Positions 8,153 through 19,159 are shown, counted from the stretch's first letter. The stretch: 64,000 bases of DNA from Phytoactinopolyspora mesophila (GCF_010122465.1 NZ_WLZY01000013.1:87902-151901); one strand, 5' to 3'. Notes: generated by a model not told the origin, from the letters alone. A program made the numbers and translations.

Positions 8153-8980
8153 TCACTTGCCGCGGTTGAAACGGATCACCGCCAGTGGGATCGACACCAC
8201 AAGGATGCCGAGCACCCACAGCAGCGATCGTGTGATGTAGAAGCCGGCGGAGTGGTCCAGCAACGCCTCGCCAGCAGGGCCGAGCGTCAGCGCCCGGACG
8301 GCGTCGATCATCACCGTCAGCGGCTGGTGCTCCGCGAACGGCTGGAGCACCCCGGGCAGCGATTCGACGCGGACGTAGGCGCTCGAGACGAACGAGAGGG
8401 GGAACACCATGAAAGACAGCCCCTGCGCGCCCTTGGCCGTGCCTGCGAACAGTCCAAGGACGATGAACAGCCAGATGAACGCGAATCCGATGACGACGAG
8501 CAGCCCGACAGCGAGGAGCGCGTCGGTGAGGGGGCCGTGGATCCGGAAGCCCACTACGACGCCGATCACGATGCCGGCGAACAGGCTCCAGACAAGCACG
8601 CCCGTATCCGCGACGGCCCGGCCGGCCAGGAACGACAGGCGTGAGATCGGCAACGACCGCACGCGGTCGACGAATCCCTCTTCGAGGTCCGCGGCGACCG
8701 CTGCGGCAGTGCCCATGCCTGTGAACAGAACGGCGGCGGTGAGGAAGCCGGGCACGAGGAAGTCGACGTAAGAGACGCCCGGGATGTCGATCTCGCCGCC
8801 GAACACATACAGGAAGATCAGCATGAACATCGCCGTTGTGGCGGTCCCGGCGATCACCTCTTGCGGCGTCCGGAAGAACCGAGTCAGCGCGCGGCGGGTG
8901 ATGACGAGGGTGCTGGTAAAAAGGCCGGCAGATGGTGCATCCGGACGGGCCGCGTCGTAAGTGGTTGCGGTGGTACTCAT
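8153..8980 (-). CDS. ABC-2 type exporter permease (DrrB-like)
   Basis: A 275-residue membrane protein with six hydrophobic segments, beginning near residues 25-45 after a short soluble N-terminus. The gene overlaps the upstream ATPase by 4 bases (ATGA at 8977-8980). Topology, size and pairing match the DrrAB/ABC-2 family of drug, antibiotic or lipid exporters. It would form the membrane half of a dimeric transporter. The substrate cannot be read from sequence. Confidence 0.9.
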   Translation of the reverse strand: MSTTATTYDAARPDAPSAGLFTSTLVITRRALTRFFRTPQEVIAGTATTAMFMLIFLYVFGGEIDIPGVSYVDFLVPGFLTAAVLFTGMGTAAAVAADLEEGFVDRVRSLPISRLSFLAGRAVADTGVLVWSLFAGIVIGVVVGFRIHGPLTDALLAVGLLVVIGFAFIWLFIVLGLFAGTAKGAQGLSFMVFPLSFVSSAYVRVESLPGVLQPFAEHQPLTVMIDAVRALTLGPAGEALLDHSAGFYITRSLLWVLGILVVSIPLAVIRFNRGK

Positions 8981-9960
8981 CGGGGATGCTCTCCTGGGGT
9001 CGAAGTGGCACCGGTTGAGACAGCAACGCTCTGCCCGGTCAGGGCGAGGAACACCTCGTCGAGCGTCGGGCTGCGCAGAGCGATGTCGTCGAGAATGACC
9101 TCGGCCGCCTCGATCGCATGAACAGCCGCGACGAGCCGGTCGGCCCCGTGGTCGACGGGAACGCTCACTCGATGAGTCGAGGCCTCGACCTGTACGTCGC
9201 CGTCGTCGAGTTGACTCAGCACCTCGGCGAGACGAGGCAAGTCGGCACGGTGACGGACGTGCGCGTCGATCACGCTGCCACCCACGCGACGCTTGAGCTC
9301 GGCAGGTGTGCCGGCGGCGACGACGCGACCCCGGTCGATGATCACGATCAGATCGGCGAGGTGGTCGGCTTCATCTAGATACTGGGTCGTCAGCAGCACA
9401 TCCGTGCCACTGGCAACGAGTTCACGGGTCGCTTCCCACAATTCGATGCGGCTACGTGGATCGAGCCCGGTCGTCGGTTCGTCGAGCAGGAGCAGCCGCG
9501 GCTGTCCGACAAGGCTGGCGCCGAGGTCCAGCCGGCGCCTCATCCCACCGGAATAGGTCCGCACCCGCCGGTCGCCCGCATCCGTCAGGCCGAGTTGCTC
9601 CAGCAGCCGGTCCGCGCTGCGCCGAGCCGACCGGCGGTCCTGCCCGTACAGGCGTGCCACCATCTGCAGGTTCTCTCGACCCGTCATCGCCGGCTCCACC
9701 GCGGCATATTGGCCGGCCAGGCCGATCGCTCGCCGTACCCGACCCGGGTCGCGGGCGACATCGACGCCAGCGACCCGTAGCCGGCCACTGTCGAGGCGAA
9801 GCAGCGTGGCTACAGCACGCACGAACGTGGTTTTGCCCGCGCCGTTGGGGCCGAGCACGGCCGTCACCTGACCGGCCGGGGCGACGAGGTCGAGCCCGCC
9901 GAGCGCGGTCGTCTCTCCATAACGTTTGGTGAGGCCTTCGGCCTCGATCATCGCAGTCAT
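8977..9960 (-). CDS. ABC transporter ATP-binding protein (DrrA-like)
   Basis: A 327-residue ATPase with Walker A GPNGAGKTT (about residue 37), signature YSGGMRRRLDLG, Walker B LLLLDEPTTGLD and the H-loop position occupied by TTQYLDEA, a Gln variant usual in DrrA-type ATPases. The C-terminal extension (about 230-327), ending SPTLDEVFLALTG, is typical of drug-exporter ATPases. The ATG at 9960 is preceded by AAGGA at 7 bases. The open frame continues to 10071 but lacks domain content there. Forms an operon with the permease and is probably controlled by the tandem palindromes at 10077-10112. Confidence 0.93.
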   Translation of the reverse strand: MTAMIEAEGLTKRYGETTALGGLDLVAPAGQVTAVLGPNGAGKTTFVRAVATLLRLDSGRLRVAGVDVARDPGRVRRAIGLAGQYAAVEPAMTGRENLQMVARLYGQDRRSARRSADRLLEQLGLTDAGDRRVRTYSGGMRRRLDLGASLVGQPRLLLLDEPTTGLDPRSRIELWEATRELVASGTDVLLTTQYLDEADHLADLIVIIDRGRVVAAGTPAELKRRVGGSVIDAHVRHRADLPRLAEVLSQLDDGDVQVEASTHRVSVPVDHGADRLVAAVHAIEAAEVILDDIALRSPTLDEVFLALTGQSVAVSTGATSTPGEHPR

Positions 9961-10076
9961 CACAGTCCTTGGGTGAGAGCTGGGCATGGCAACCGGCCGG
10001 CGCACATCGCCCTGATCAGCCCGTGCCGCCGACGCGTTGCCTGCTCTTCCGTCCGAGCAACACTCCGCCAACGAGA

Positions 10077-10112
10077 ATATTCAAGCTTGAATATACAGTC
10101 AAGCTTGAATAT
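10077..10112. promoter_or_regulatory. Two abutting 18-bp palindromic operators
   Basis: ATATTCAAGCTTGAATAT (10077-10094) is a perfect palindrome. The next 18 bases, ACAGTCAAGCTTGAATAT (10095-10112), repeat the same core with a degenerate left arm. They lie about 117-152 bases upstream of the ABC ATPase start and 33-68 bases beyond the end of the XRE-cupin gene. This is the layout of a repressor (TetR, MarR or PadR type) that controls an exporter; no matching regulator gene is adjacent. Confidence 0.6.
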
Positions 10113-10144
10113 CCCGTTGCCTCGAACTGGCAGCTGTTCGCGGA

Positions 10145-10732
10145 CTACTGAGCCGGCTTCGGGCGGGCCCGGATGTGGATACGTTCCCCTTGGGCGCCGA
10201 ACAAGCTGAGCACCTCGACGGGGCCGGCGCCGGTGGAACCGAACCAGTGGGGTGTGTGGGTATCGAACTCCGCAACCTCACCGGGACCAAGGGTGAGGTC
10301 GTGCTCGGCGAGGATGACGCGGAGCCTGCCACTGAGGACATACAGCCATTCGTACCCAGCGTGCGTACGCAGGTAGGGATCACTCTCACTGGCGGGAATA
10401 GTCACCTTGTACGCCTGCGGCTCACTGTGATGGCGCGACAGCGGCACGAACACGCGCCCCTCGGCCCTACTGGATCGCAACGGCACACGCGGATCTTGAA
10501 CCCGCGGCGGGGCAACGATCTCGTCCAGCGGCACCGCCAGCACGGCCGCGATGGGTAGCAGCAGGTCGAGACTGGGCTTGCGCTGGCCGCGCTCCAGCCG
10601 GGAGATCGTACTCTTCGAGATACCGGTCTGGGCGCTCAGATCGGCCAGCGAGATGTTCTTCTTCGCACGGATACGCTGCAGCCGGGCCCCGATCTTCTCC
10701 AAGCTAGCGGCGATCGCGGGCGTTGCACTCAC
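10145..10732 (-). CDS. XRE-family regulator with cupin sensor domain
   Basis: A 195-residue protein: helix-turn-helix at about residues 12-65 (LADLSAQTGISKSTISRLERG), linker, then a cupin barrel at about 110-190 with EWLYVLSGRLRVIL and a His of THTPHWF as candidate ligand. This is the common HTH_3-cupin architecture of small-molecule-sensing regulators. The GTG at 10732 is preferred. The frame runs to 10801, but that would absorb the AAACAG-N8-CTGTTT element. It is divergent from the MFS pump, which is its likely target. Confidence 0.88.
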   Translation of the reverse strand: MSATPAIAASLEKIGARLQRIRAKKNISLADLSAQTGISKSTISRLERGQRKPSLDLLLPIAAVLAVPLDEIVAPPRVQDPRVPLRSSRAEGRVFVPLSRHHSEPQAYKVTIPASESDPYLRTHAGYEWLYVLSGRLRVILAEHDLTLGPGEVAEFDTHTPHWFGSTGAGPVEVLSLFGAQGERIHIRARPKPAQ

Positions 10733-10742
10733 AGACCCATGC

Positions 10743-10762
10743 AAACAGAATCGTCCCTGTTT
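10743..10762. promoter_or_regulatory. Inverted repeat in the XRE/MFS divergent promoter
   Basis: AAACAG and CTGTTT are separated by 8 bases and lie 11 bases upstream of the regulator GTG and 63 bases before the MFS ATG. A plausible autoregulatory operator for the XRE-cupin protein. Confidence 0.45.
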
Positions 10763-10824
10763 TGGCAACGAATTTCCCGAATACCGCGACATGAGTGACA
10801 CGGTGATCGCGGAGGTTGAGCCAT

Positions 10825-12269
10825 ATGGACAAGACAGCGCAGGACTTGCTGATCAGCAGCCGCAGTCGGGAACGTGCCGCGTTCGGGGCGTTGATCATCG
10901 TGCAAGCAACCCTGATCTTCACGATCGCGCTGATCACCGTGCCGCTTCCCCAGATAGGGCGGGAGTTCGATCTGACATCCGCGGAACTGCTGCTGGCGCT
11001 GGCCGCGTATGGGCTACCGTTCAGCGGCCTGCTGCTGTTCGGGGGTCGCCTTGCCGATCGATACGGCGGAAGGCACATGTTCACCGTCGGACTTCTCATC
11101 TTCGGCTTGGCGTCAGCGATCGCATCGTTGTCGCCCAGCTTTGAAGTCCTCGTCGCCATGAGATTCGCTCAGGGCGTTGGCGGCGCTTTAACGGCGCCGG
11201 CCGCTATGGCGGTGCTGCGTTCGCTGTTCCCCGAGCCAGCCGCCTTTGGCCGGGCGATGGCCACCTGGGGCGGGGTATCCGTCCTCGGCGCCGTGATGGG
11301 CTTCGTCGTATCAGGAATCGCGACAAACTGGATCTCGTGGCGATGGATGTTCGCCGTCCCCCTGATCGTCGCGCTCATCGGCCTGACGAGCGCGCGCAGC
11401 TTGTTGCCGGCCGGCGCGAGTGATCGTGCCGCGCGGCCGGCATTGGACCCGCTGGGCGCCATCCTGGCCACCGTTGGCATTTCGTTGACAAGTCTGGCCC
11501 TGATCTTCACCGGCGATCATGCATGGTCGTCGAACACGGTGCGATTTCCGCTTGGGCTTGGCCTCATCCTGCTCGCCATCTTCGTCGTCGTTTTGAGCGT
11601 CACGTGCGCGATCCGCTCCTGCCGCCGGGATTCCTAGGTCAGCCACAGCGTTTGTCGGGCCTGACCGGCATGTTCCTCGCCGCAGCAGGCTCAGGAGTCG
11701 TCAACTTCGTGCTGGCTATCTATCTGCAACAGGTCCTGGACTGGTCCCCCTTGATGACGGCGATCTCCTTCCTGCCGTTCGCGATCGCGCTGATCGGCGT
11801 CGGCCAGGTCGCCGCTCGAATCATCGCAAGGTTCGGCCCCATCGCTGTCACGGCCGCAGGCCTGCTGACCGCTGCGGCGGGGTTGGGGCTGCTCGTCAGG
11901 ATTGACCACGACACGACCTACGCGTTGGGACTAGTTCCGGGCCTTGTCCTCGTCGCCATCGGCATTGCACTCGCGTTCTCCGGCTCGGCGGTGCTTTCGA
12001 CCGCCGATGTCCCCCAGCGCCAGGCTGGACTGGCCGGTGGCGTCATGAACACCGCGATGGAGCTGGGCCCGACCGTTGGCCTCGCCGCACTCATGGCCGT
12101 GGCCGCAAGCCAAGTGGACCCCGTCGCGGGATACGGCTGGGCGTTCGGCACGGCGGCCGTCGCCTTCGTCGGCGCGGCTTTGCTCATGCTGCTGCCGACC
12201 AAGACGCGCCGAGATAGAACACAGGGAGGGGAGCCAGCAGACACAGAAATCCGGCACCGTCAGCCATGA
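10825..12269 (+). pseudogene. MFS drug transporter (DHA2/EmrB type), frameshifted
   Basis: The first 270 codons (10825-11637) encode the N-terminal half of a 14-helix major facilitator, with GRLADRYGGRHMF as the family loop motif. The remainder (to 12269) follows in another frame and resumes at about 11595 with ERHVRDPLLPPGF, the usual cytosolic joint before helix 9 in this family. The full span is 1445 bases, one short of a multiple of three, and the break is at TTTT (11591-11594). One additional T would restore the product. GGAGG at 10811 supports the ATG at 10825. Substrate unknown; probably multidrug or antibiotic efflux. Confidence 0.85.
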
Positions 12270-12322
12270 CACCATGGTTCGCGACGCCGCCCTGCCAACA
12301 GCTCCGCGCCGGGTGCCGGCCG

Positions 12323-12697
12323 TCAACTGGGAGCCAGGTCCATCCGGAGAAACTCGGTAATACGGAGCAGCCTCGGCGGACGTGCCGCGTCATCAGGCAG
12401 GGCGCGCGACGCCTCGGCCTCCCCGACAAGGCGAGGGGCGACGAGCTCCACCTCCCGCCCGGCGACCAGGAGCCGCGCACCGTCGGCCGCCAGCACGTTC
12501 CGCACCCAATCCGAGCCCGCCCCATACACCAGCACGAACATGTACCCGCCGTCGATCGGATGTGCATCGAGCGGCGTACGGTACGTCGCTCCAGATGTAC
12601 GACCGACGTGCGTCAGCACCGGCCATCGCCCGCTCGCGATCGCCCGTGGGTTGAACACCCGCTTGTTCACGTGCCCCCACCACTTCGGCATCGGCAT
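12323..12697 (-). CDS. Deazaflavin (F420)-dependent nitroreductase family protein
   Basis: A 124-residue single-domain split-barrel protein. THVGRTSGATYRTPL at about residues 30-44 is the characteristic phosphate-binding region of the Ddn/DUF385 family, which uses cofactor F420 for reduction of quinones or nitro compounds. The ATG at 12697 has GGAGGGAG at 5-12 bases upstream. The gene is divergent from the AraC-type regulator, and two CTTAC-N4-GTAAG palindromes lie 80-115 bases upstream. Family membership is clear; the substrate is not. Confidence 0.88.
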   Translation of the reverse strand: MPMPKWWGHVNKRVFNPRAIASGRWPVLTHVGRTSGATYRTPLDAHPIDGGYMFVLVYGAGSDWVRNVLAADGARLLVAGREVELVAPRLVGEAEASRALPDDAARPPRLLRITEFLRMDLAPS

Positions 12698-12777
12698 GGC
12701 GCTCCCTCCATCTCCTTTGCGCCGGTGTGATGCCCTTAAGCCCAACACGCATTTCGCGCCGCCTATGCACCGGCCGA

Positions 12778-12811
12778 CTTACACCTGTAAGAATGGCCTT
12801 ACGCCCGTAAG
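12778..12811. promoter_or_regulatory. Tandem CTTAC-N4-GTAAG operators
   Basis: CTTACACCTGTAAG (12778-12791) and CTTACGCCCGTAAG (12798-12811) are perfect 5-bp inverted repeats whose centres are 20 bases apart, two helical turns, so dimers would bind the same face. They lie in the divergent region between the F420-type reductase and the AraC-type regulator. Confidence 0.6.
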
Positions 12812-12968
12812 ATTGTCAAGAGACTTCCGTTGTGCCTGGCCGGGTAGCGTGACCTTCCGATCCGCTCGACTCTCCACCTGGGCCCGTGTCCAGGCGCAGC
12901 AGCCGGTTCCGATACCGACAGGCAAAGGACGCTAGGCCCCTCTCCGCCGACATGGCATCATCGGGGGT

Positions 12969-13412
12969 GTGACCAGCGATCCTGCTACCGAGCAGCGTCT
13001 GCGCGACCTCGCGCGACTGCGCCGCGTTCGCGACCGGATCGACCGGGAGTACGCACAGCCGCTGGACGTCGAGGCGCTCGCCCGTGGCGTGAACATGTCG
13101 GCAGGGCATCTCAGCCGTCAGTTCCGGGCAGCGTACGGCGAGTCGCCGTACAGCTACCTCATGACACGGCGGATCGAGCGTGCGATGGCGCTGCTACGGC
13201 GCGGCGACCTCAGCGTCACCGAGATCTGTTTCAGCGTCGGTTGCTCGTCGCTGGGGACCTTCAGCACGCGTTTCACCGAATTGGTCGGCATGCCGCCTAG
13301 TGCCTACCGGCGCCAGTCGGTGAGCGCGACAGCGGGAATTCCGCCGTGCATCGCCAAACAAGTCACCAGGCCGATCAGGAATCGAGAAGCGCTCACCTCC
13401 AGCCGCAGCTAG
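12969..13412 (+). CDS. AraC-family transcriptional regulator (DNA-binding domain only)
   Basis: A 147-residue protein made almost entirely of the AraC double helix-turn-helix. The first helix pair is at about residues 38-60 (LARGVNMSAGHLSRQFRAAY) and the second at about 85-108 (VTEICFSVGCSSLGTFSTRF), followed by the family end GMPPSAYRR. There is no ligand-binding domain, so it belongs to the short MarA/SoxS-like type. GTG start at 12969. The VOC protein follows after 10 bases, so the two are probably co-transcribed. Confidence 0.9.
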   Translation: MTSDPATEQRLRDLARLRRVRDRIDREYAQPLDVEALARGVNMSAGHLSRQFRAAYGESPYSYLMTRRIERAMALLRRGDLSVTEICFSVGCSSLGTFSTRFTELVGMPPSAYRRQSVSATAGIPPCIAKQVTRPIRNREALTSSRS

Positions 13413-13422
13413 CGTGACTGGC

Positions 13423-13833
13423 ATGGACATCATCATCAACGCGAGTTTCCTGCCGCATGACGACCCGGACGCCTCGATGGCGTTCTACCGCGACGCACTC
13501 GGCTTCGAGGTCCGCAAGGACGTCGGATACGAAGGGATGCGCTGGATCACCGTCGGTCCGCCCGGCCGGCCAGAGATGAACATCGTGCTGACGCCGCCGG
13601 CCGCCGATTCCGGCATCACCGACGACGAGCGCCGCACGATCGCCGAAATGATGGCCAAGGGCACGTATGCCGGCATCATGCTGGCCACCTCCGATGTCGA
13701 CGGCGTCTTCGATCGAGTACAGGCCAGCGGTGCCGAGGTCATGCAAGAGCCCACCGACCAGCCCTGGGGCGCTCGCGACTGCGCGTTCCGTGACCCCGCC
13801 GGCAACACGGTCCGCATCCAGCAACTGACCTGA
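13423..13833 (+). CDS. VOC (glyoxalase/bleomycin-resistance fold) protein
   Basis: A 136-residue two-module vicinal oxygen chelate protein. The first beta-alpha-beta module contains SMAFYRDALGFEV. The second has VMQEPTDQPWGARDCAFRDP and ends in GNTVRIQQ, the usual VOC C-terminus with a metal-binding Glu position replaced by Gln. An upstream GTG at 13414 is a possible start; the ATG at 13423 fits other VOC starts better. It follows the AraC regulator closely, which suggests that it is a regulated partner. The substrate is unknown. Confidence 0.87.
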   Translation: MDIIINASFLPHDDPDASMAFYRDALGFEVRKDVGYEGMRWITVGPPGRPEMNIVLTPPAADSGITDDERRTIAEMMAKGTYAGIMLATSDVDGVFDRVQASGAEVMQEPTDQPWGARDCAFRDPAGNTVRIQQLT

Positions 13834-13915
13834 GCCGGCTGAGCCCGCGAAGTCGGCTCTGAATGACAGACCGAGCCGAGAGCCACCAAAAGACGAGCGA
13901 CCCTAAGATGACCCC

Positions 13916-14191
13916 ATGGTCGAGGTCAAAGGTCTCAGGGGCGAGTCGCTGTTCTTCGACGGAGCGACACTGTGCAAGTTCCGCCACAACGGCAATGACG
14001 AGGCGGCACGTAACCCTGTCTCGACGTACCGCGAAGTGCAGGTCAAACACAAGCCGGGAAAGCGCGGGAAAGAAGGTAGGTACGACGTCATCGTTGCGAT
14101 GTCGTCATTGATGTCTCTATCGATTCCCGAGTCCGAGAAGCCGGCACTCGACGAACTCATCGGCGCGCTCCGAGCGTCGCGCACGGAGTGA
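13916..14191 (+). CDS. Hypothetical small protein
   Basis: A 91-residue protein with no recognised catalytic motif. A beta-rich start (MVEVKGLRGESLFFDGATL) and basic centre (KHKPGKRGKEGRYD) are followed by an amphipathic C-terminal helix (about 71-88). The fold could be a small PH-like domain, but this is a guess. Its stop lies 47 bases before the UvrA-like gene, whose leader it probably shares. Codon use is slightly less GC-rich than its neighbours. Confidence 0.65.
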   Translation: MVEVKGLRGESLFFDGATLCKFRHNGNDEAARNPVSTYREVQVKHKPGKRGKEGRYDVIVAMSSLMSLSIPESEKPALDELIGALRASRTE

Positions 14192-14238
14192 GCAACCACG
14201 ATGAGCCGCCTGCTGCAGCGGTGGCCAAGGAGACACAT

Positions 14239-16599
<2,361 letters not shown>

Positions 16600-16670
16600 C
16601 GCGGGGACGTGGCGTGCGCCGGCCGTTGTCGCTGCCGTGCATGCCTAGGTCGGCAGCAGGACTCCTTCGA

Positions 16671-16697
16671 TGTCACACCCGGGCGGACTGTCTCGTC
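16671..16697 (+). promoter_or_regulatory. ECF41-type sigma factor promoter
   Basis: TGTCACA (16671-16677), 16 bases, then CGTC (16694-16697). This equals the published ECF41 promoter pattern as I recall it. It precedes the epimerase-ECF41 operon by 44 bases, so the sigma factor most likely activates its own transcription. Confidence 0.75.
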
Positions 16698-16740
16698 TCA
16701 GTTCCAGAGACGGGTTCCGAAGATCAGAAGGTGATGGTTC

Positions 16741-17673
16741 ATGCGGATCTTCGTGGCAGGCGGGTCCGGAACACTGGGGCGGCGGCTAGTGCCGTTACTC
16801 GTCGCACGAGGCCACCAGGTGACGGCTACGACGACGAGCCCCGGCAAGCTGGACTTGCTGCGGCAGATGGGCGCCCACGCGGTCGTCATGAACGGCTTGG
16901 ACGCGATGTCGGTTGGCGAGACGGTGGCGTCGGCCGGGCCGGACGTGATCGTGCACCAGATGACCGCACTTTCGATGGCGCACGCGGGCAAGCCGGATCT
17001 GAAACACCCTGACCGCTGGGCCGCCACCAACAACCGACTCCGCACCGAGGCGACGGATCACCTGCTGGGCGCCGCGGCGGCGACTGGCGTGTCCCACGTG
17101 GTAGCGCAGAGCATGGCCAACTGGTACGGCGGCCCCGAGCATGGGCGGGTGATCGAAGCGGATCCATTGCCGCCGGAGGAGGTCGCTCCGAAGATGCGCA
17201 AGTCGGTGGAAGCGCTGCGCTACGTGGAAGACAGGGTCGCCAAGGCTAACGGCGTGGTCCTGCGATATGGACCGTTCTACGGGCCCGGCGCCACCGACCA
17301 TGTCCTCGACCTCGTGCATAGGCGGAAGTTCCCGCTCGTCGGCCGCGGCGCCGGCTATTTCTCCTGGGTGCATATCGACGACGCGGCCAGCGCTACCGTC
17401 CTAGCTATGGAGCAGAAGGCGAACGGCGTATTCAACATCGTCGACGACGATCCAGCTCCTGTTGGCGAATGGCTGCTCCATGTGGCCGCGTGTGCGGGAG
17501 CGAAGCGGCCGGTGCGCGTGCCAAAGTGGCTGGCCCGACTGCTGGCCGGGGAGATAGCGGTGAAGATGATGACCGATGGGCGCGCATTCTCCAACGCCAA
17601 AGCCAAGCGAGAACTCGGCTGGCAGCTGCGTTATCCCTCATGGCGCGAAGGTTTCAAGGAAGAGCTGGCATGA
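16741..17673 (+). CDS. NAD(P)-dependent epimerase/dehydratase (SDR family)
   Basis: A 310-residue extended short-chain dehydrogenase. GGSGTLGRRL at residues 7-16 is the nucleotide-binding loop. In place of YxxxK the region around NWYGGPEH and KMRKSVEALRYVE is divergent, so an atypical reaction is possible. ECF41 sigma genes are known to sit next to carboxymuconolactone decarboxylase, oxidoreductase or epimerase genes; this is the epimerase version. It overlaps the sigma gene by 4 bases (ATGA at 17670). An ECF41-type promoter lies upstream. The substrate is unknown. Confidence 0.88.
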   Translation: MRIFVAGGSGTLGRRLVPLLVARGHQVTATTTSPGKLDLLRQMGAHAVVMNGLDAMSVGETVASAGPDVIVHQMTALSMAHAGKPDLKHPDRWAATNNRLRTEATDHLLGAAAATGVSHVVAQSMANWYGGPEHGRVIEADPLPPEEVAPKMRKSVEALRYVEDRVAKANGVVLRYGPFYGPGATDHVLDLVHRRKFPLVGRGAGYFSWVHIDDAASATVLAMEQKANGVFNIVDDDPAPVGEWLLHVAACAGAKRPVRVPKWLARLLAGEIAVKMMTDGRAFSNAKAKRELGWQLRYPSWREGFKEELA

Positions 17674-18593
17674 CCCGGACCGAGGAGTTCGAAGAGCTGC
17701 GACCGATGCTGTTCTCGATCGCCTACCGGATCCTGGGGAGCGTCAGCGAAGCTGAGGACGCCGTCCAGGAGACGTGGCTTCGGTTCGAGACCTCCTCGAC
17801 GCTGCCCACGTCCACCAAGGCATTCCTCTCCGCCGTCGTGACGCGAATATCCATCGACGTACTGCGATCGGCGCGCTTCCAGCGAGAGAAGTACGTCGGC
17901 CAATGGCTCCCCGAGCCACTGCTCGACGACCCCTACGAAGATCCAGAGCGGTCCGCGGAACTAGCCGACTCGGTGTCGATGGCGGCCCTGTTACTGCTCG
18001 AGCGGCTCAGCCCGCTCGAACGCGCGGTGTTCGTGCTGCGCGAGGTATTCGGATTCGGCTTTGCCGAGATCGCGTCGGCGGTAGACCGGTCGGAGGCAGC
18101 GTGCCGCCAGCTCGCGGTACGGGCGCGCCGCCACATGGACGAGGGGCGCCCTCGATTCGAGGCGGACCGCCGGGAGCGGATGGAGCTGGCCGCACGGTTC
18201 TTCGACGCACTACGAGAGGGCGACGTCGACGGCCTTCGCCAACTGCTCGCCGCCGACGTCCAGGCGGTCGGCGACGGCGGCGGCAAAGCCCCGCAGCTGC
18301 CCAAGAGCATCGTCGGCGCCGACAACGTGGCCCGGGTTCTCACCTCGGGCTTCGCCCGGCTCGACGAACTCGGAGTGACCTTGGAGCTACGCGAGATGAA
18401 CGGTCAGCCGGGCGCGATCTTCCGTGATAGGGAGAACAAGGTGATCAACACCATGTCGGTCGACATACTTGACGGGCGGATCCAGATGATCCGCTCGGTG
18501 ATCAACCCCGACAAGCTCGGCCACATCGGTCCAGTCGGGGACGCTTGGGCACTCGCCCGTCAGGCCAGACAAACGCGCAGATCGACGGGCTAA
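17670..18593 (+). CDS. ECF41-family RNA polymerase sigma factor with SnoaL-like C-terminal domain
   Basis: A 307-residue sigma-70 protein. Region 2 is at about residues 8-75 and region 4 at about 115-165 (LSPLERAVFVLREVFGFGFAEIA is interrupted here to its first part, LSPLERAVFVLRE). The ECF41 hallmarks are all present: WLPEP in the inter-region linker, DGGGK in the C-terminal extension and NPDKL near the end. In this family the SnoaL-like extension replaces an anti-sigma factor and tunes activity in cis. Translationally coupled to the epimerase and very probably autoregulated. Confidence 0.93.
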   Translation: MTRTEEFEELRPMLFSIAYRILGSVSEAEDAVQETWLRFETSSTLPTSTKAFLSAVVTRISIDVLRSARFQREKYVGQWLPEPLLDDPYEDPERSAELADSVSMAALLLLERLSPLERAVFVLREVFGFGFAEIASAVDRSEAACRQLAVRARRHMDEGRPRFEADRRERMELAARFFDALREGDVDGLRQLLAADVQAVGDGGGKAPQLPKSIVGADNVARVLTSGFARLDELGVTLELREMNGQPGAIFRDRENKVINTMSVDILDGRIQMIRSVINPDKLGHIGPVGDAWALARQARQTRRSTG

Positions 18594-18659
18594 AACCGCA
18601 GAAGCTGCGACGTCTTCAGGCGGTAGACAAGACCCGGCCTGCGCGAGAACGGAACATAT

Positions 18660-18950
18660 TCAGAAGTCGTGGGCGGCCGCGGGCGGATGGGCAGCACCGA
18701 TCCGGCGCAGATGAATCTGCCGGCTGAGCCGGATCAGCGGACGGATCAGCAGCTCGATACTCCCGGCGAGGAAGCACCACGTGCCGACCGTGGTCCATGC
18801 CTCGGAGAAGAACATGATGCTACCGACGATGAACCAGACGGCGATAAGGATGTCGTTGACGATGCTGGCTGCCTCGTAGCGCTGCCGGATGACGAGTTCA
18901 TCATGGCCGATCCGGATCGACAGCTCCGACTTCTTCTCCTTGTCAGACAC
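18660..18950 (-). CDS. YrhK-like two-helix membrane protein
   Basis: A 96-residue protein with a charged N-terminus, two membrane helices at about residues 28-47 and 51-70, and a basic C-terminal tail. IRIGHDELVIRQRYE before the first helix and the short turn between the helices match the YrhK domain family, whose function is unknown. It stands alone, convergent with the ECF41 gene and divergent from the sulfur operon. Confidence 0.8.
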   Translation of the reverse strand: MSDKEKKSELSIRIGHDELVIRQRYEAASIVNDILIAVWFIVGSIMFFSEAWTTVGTWCFLAGSIELLIRPLIRLSRQIHLRRIGAAHPPAAAHDF

Positions 18951-19159
18951 GCTCCGAACCTAACCAACGGACGCGTCACCGCGCTCGGCATTCACGACGT
19001 ACCACATCGCCAACACCGGAGACGGCGCGCTCGAGTGGAGCAACGTGACCACCCGCCAGGCTGCCCGCACGTTGCTGGCCGAGCGGCCGGACATGTCGAG
19101 CTGGCGCGCGTCCTGCCTTCGCTGTCGACCACGGAGTCGGGCCAGTCGACTCGAGATCA

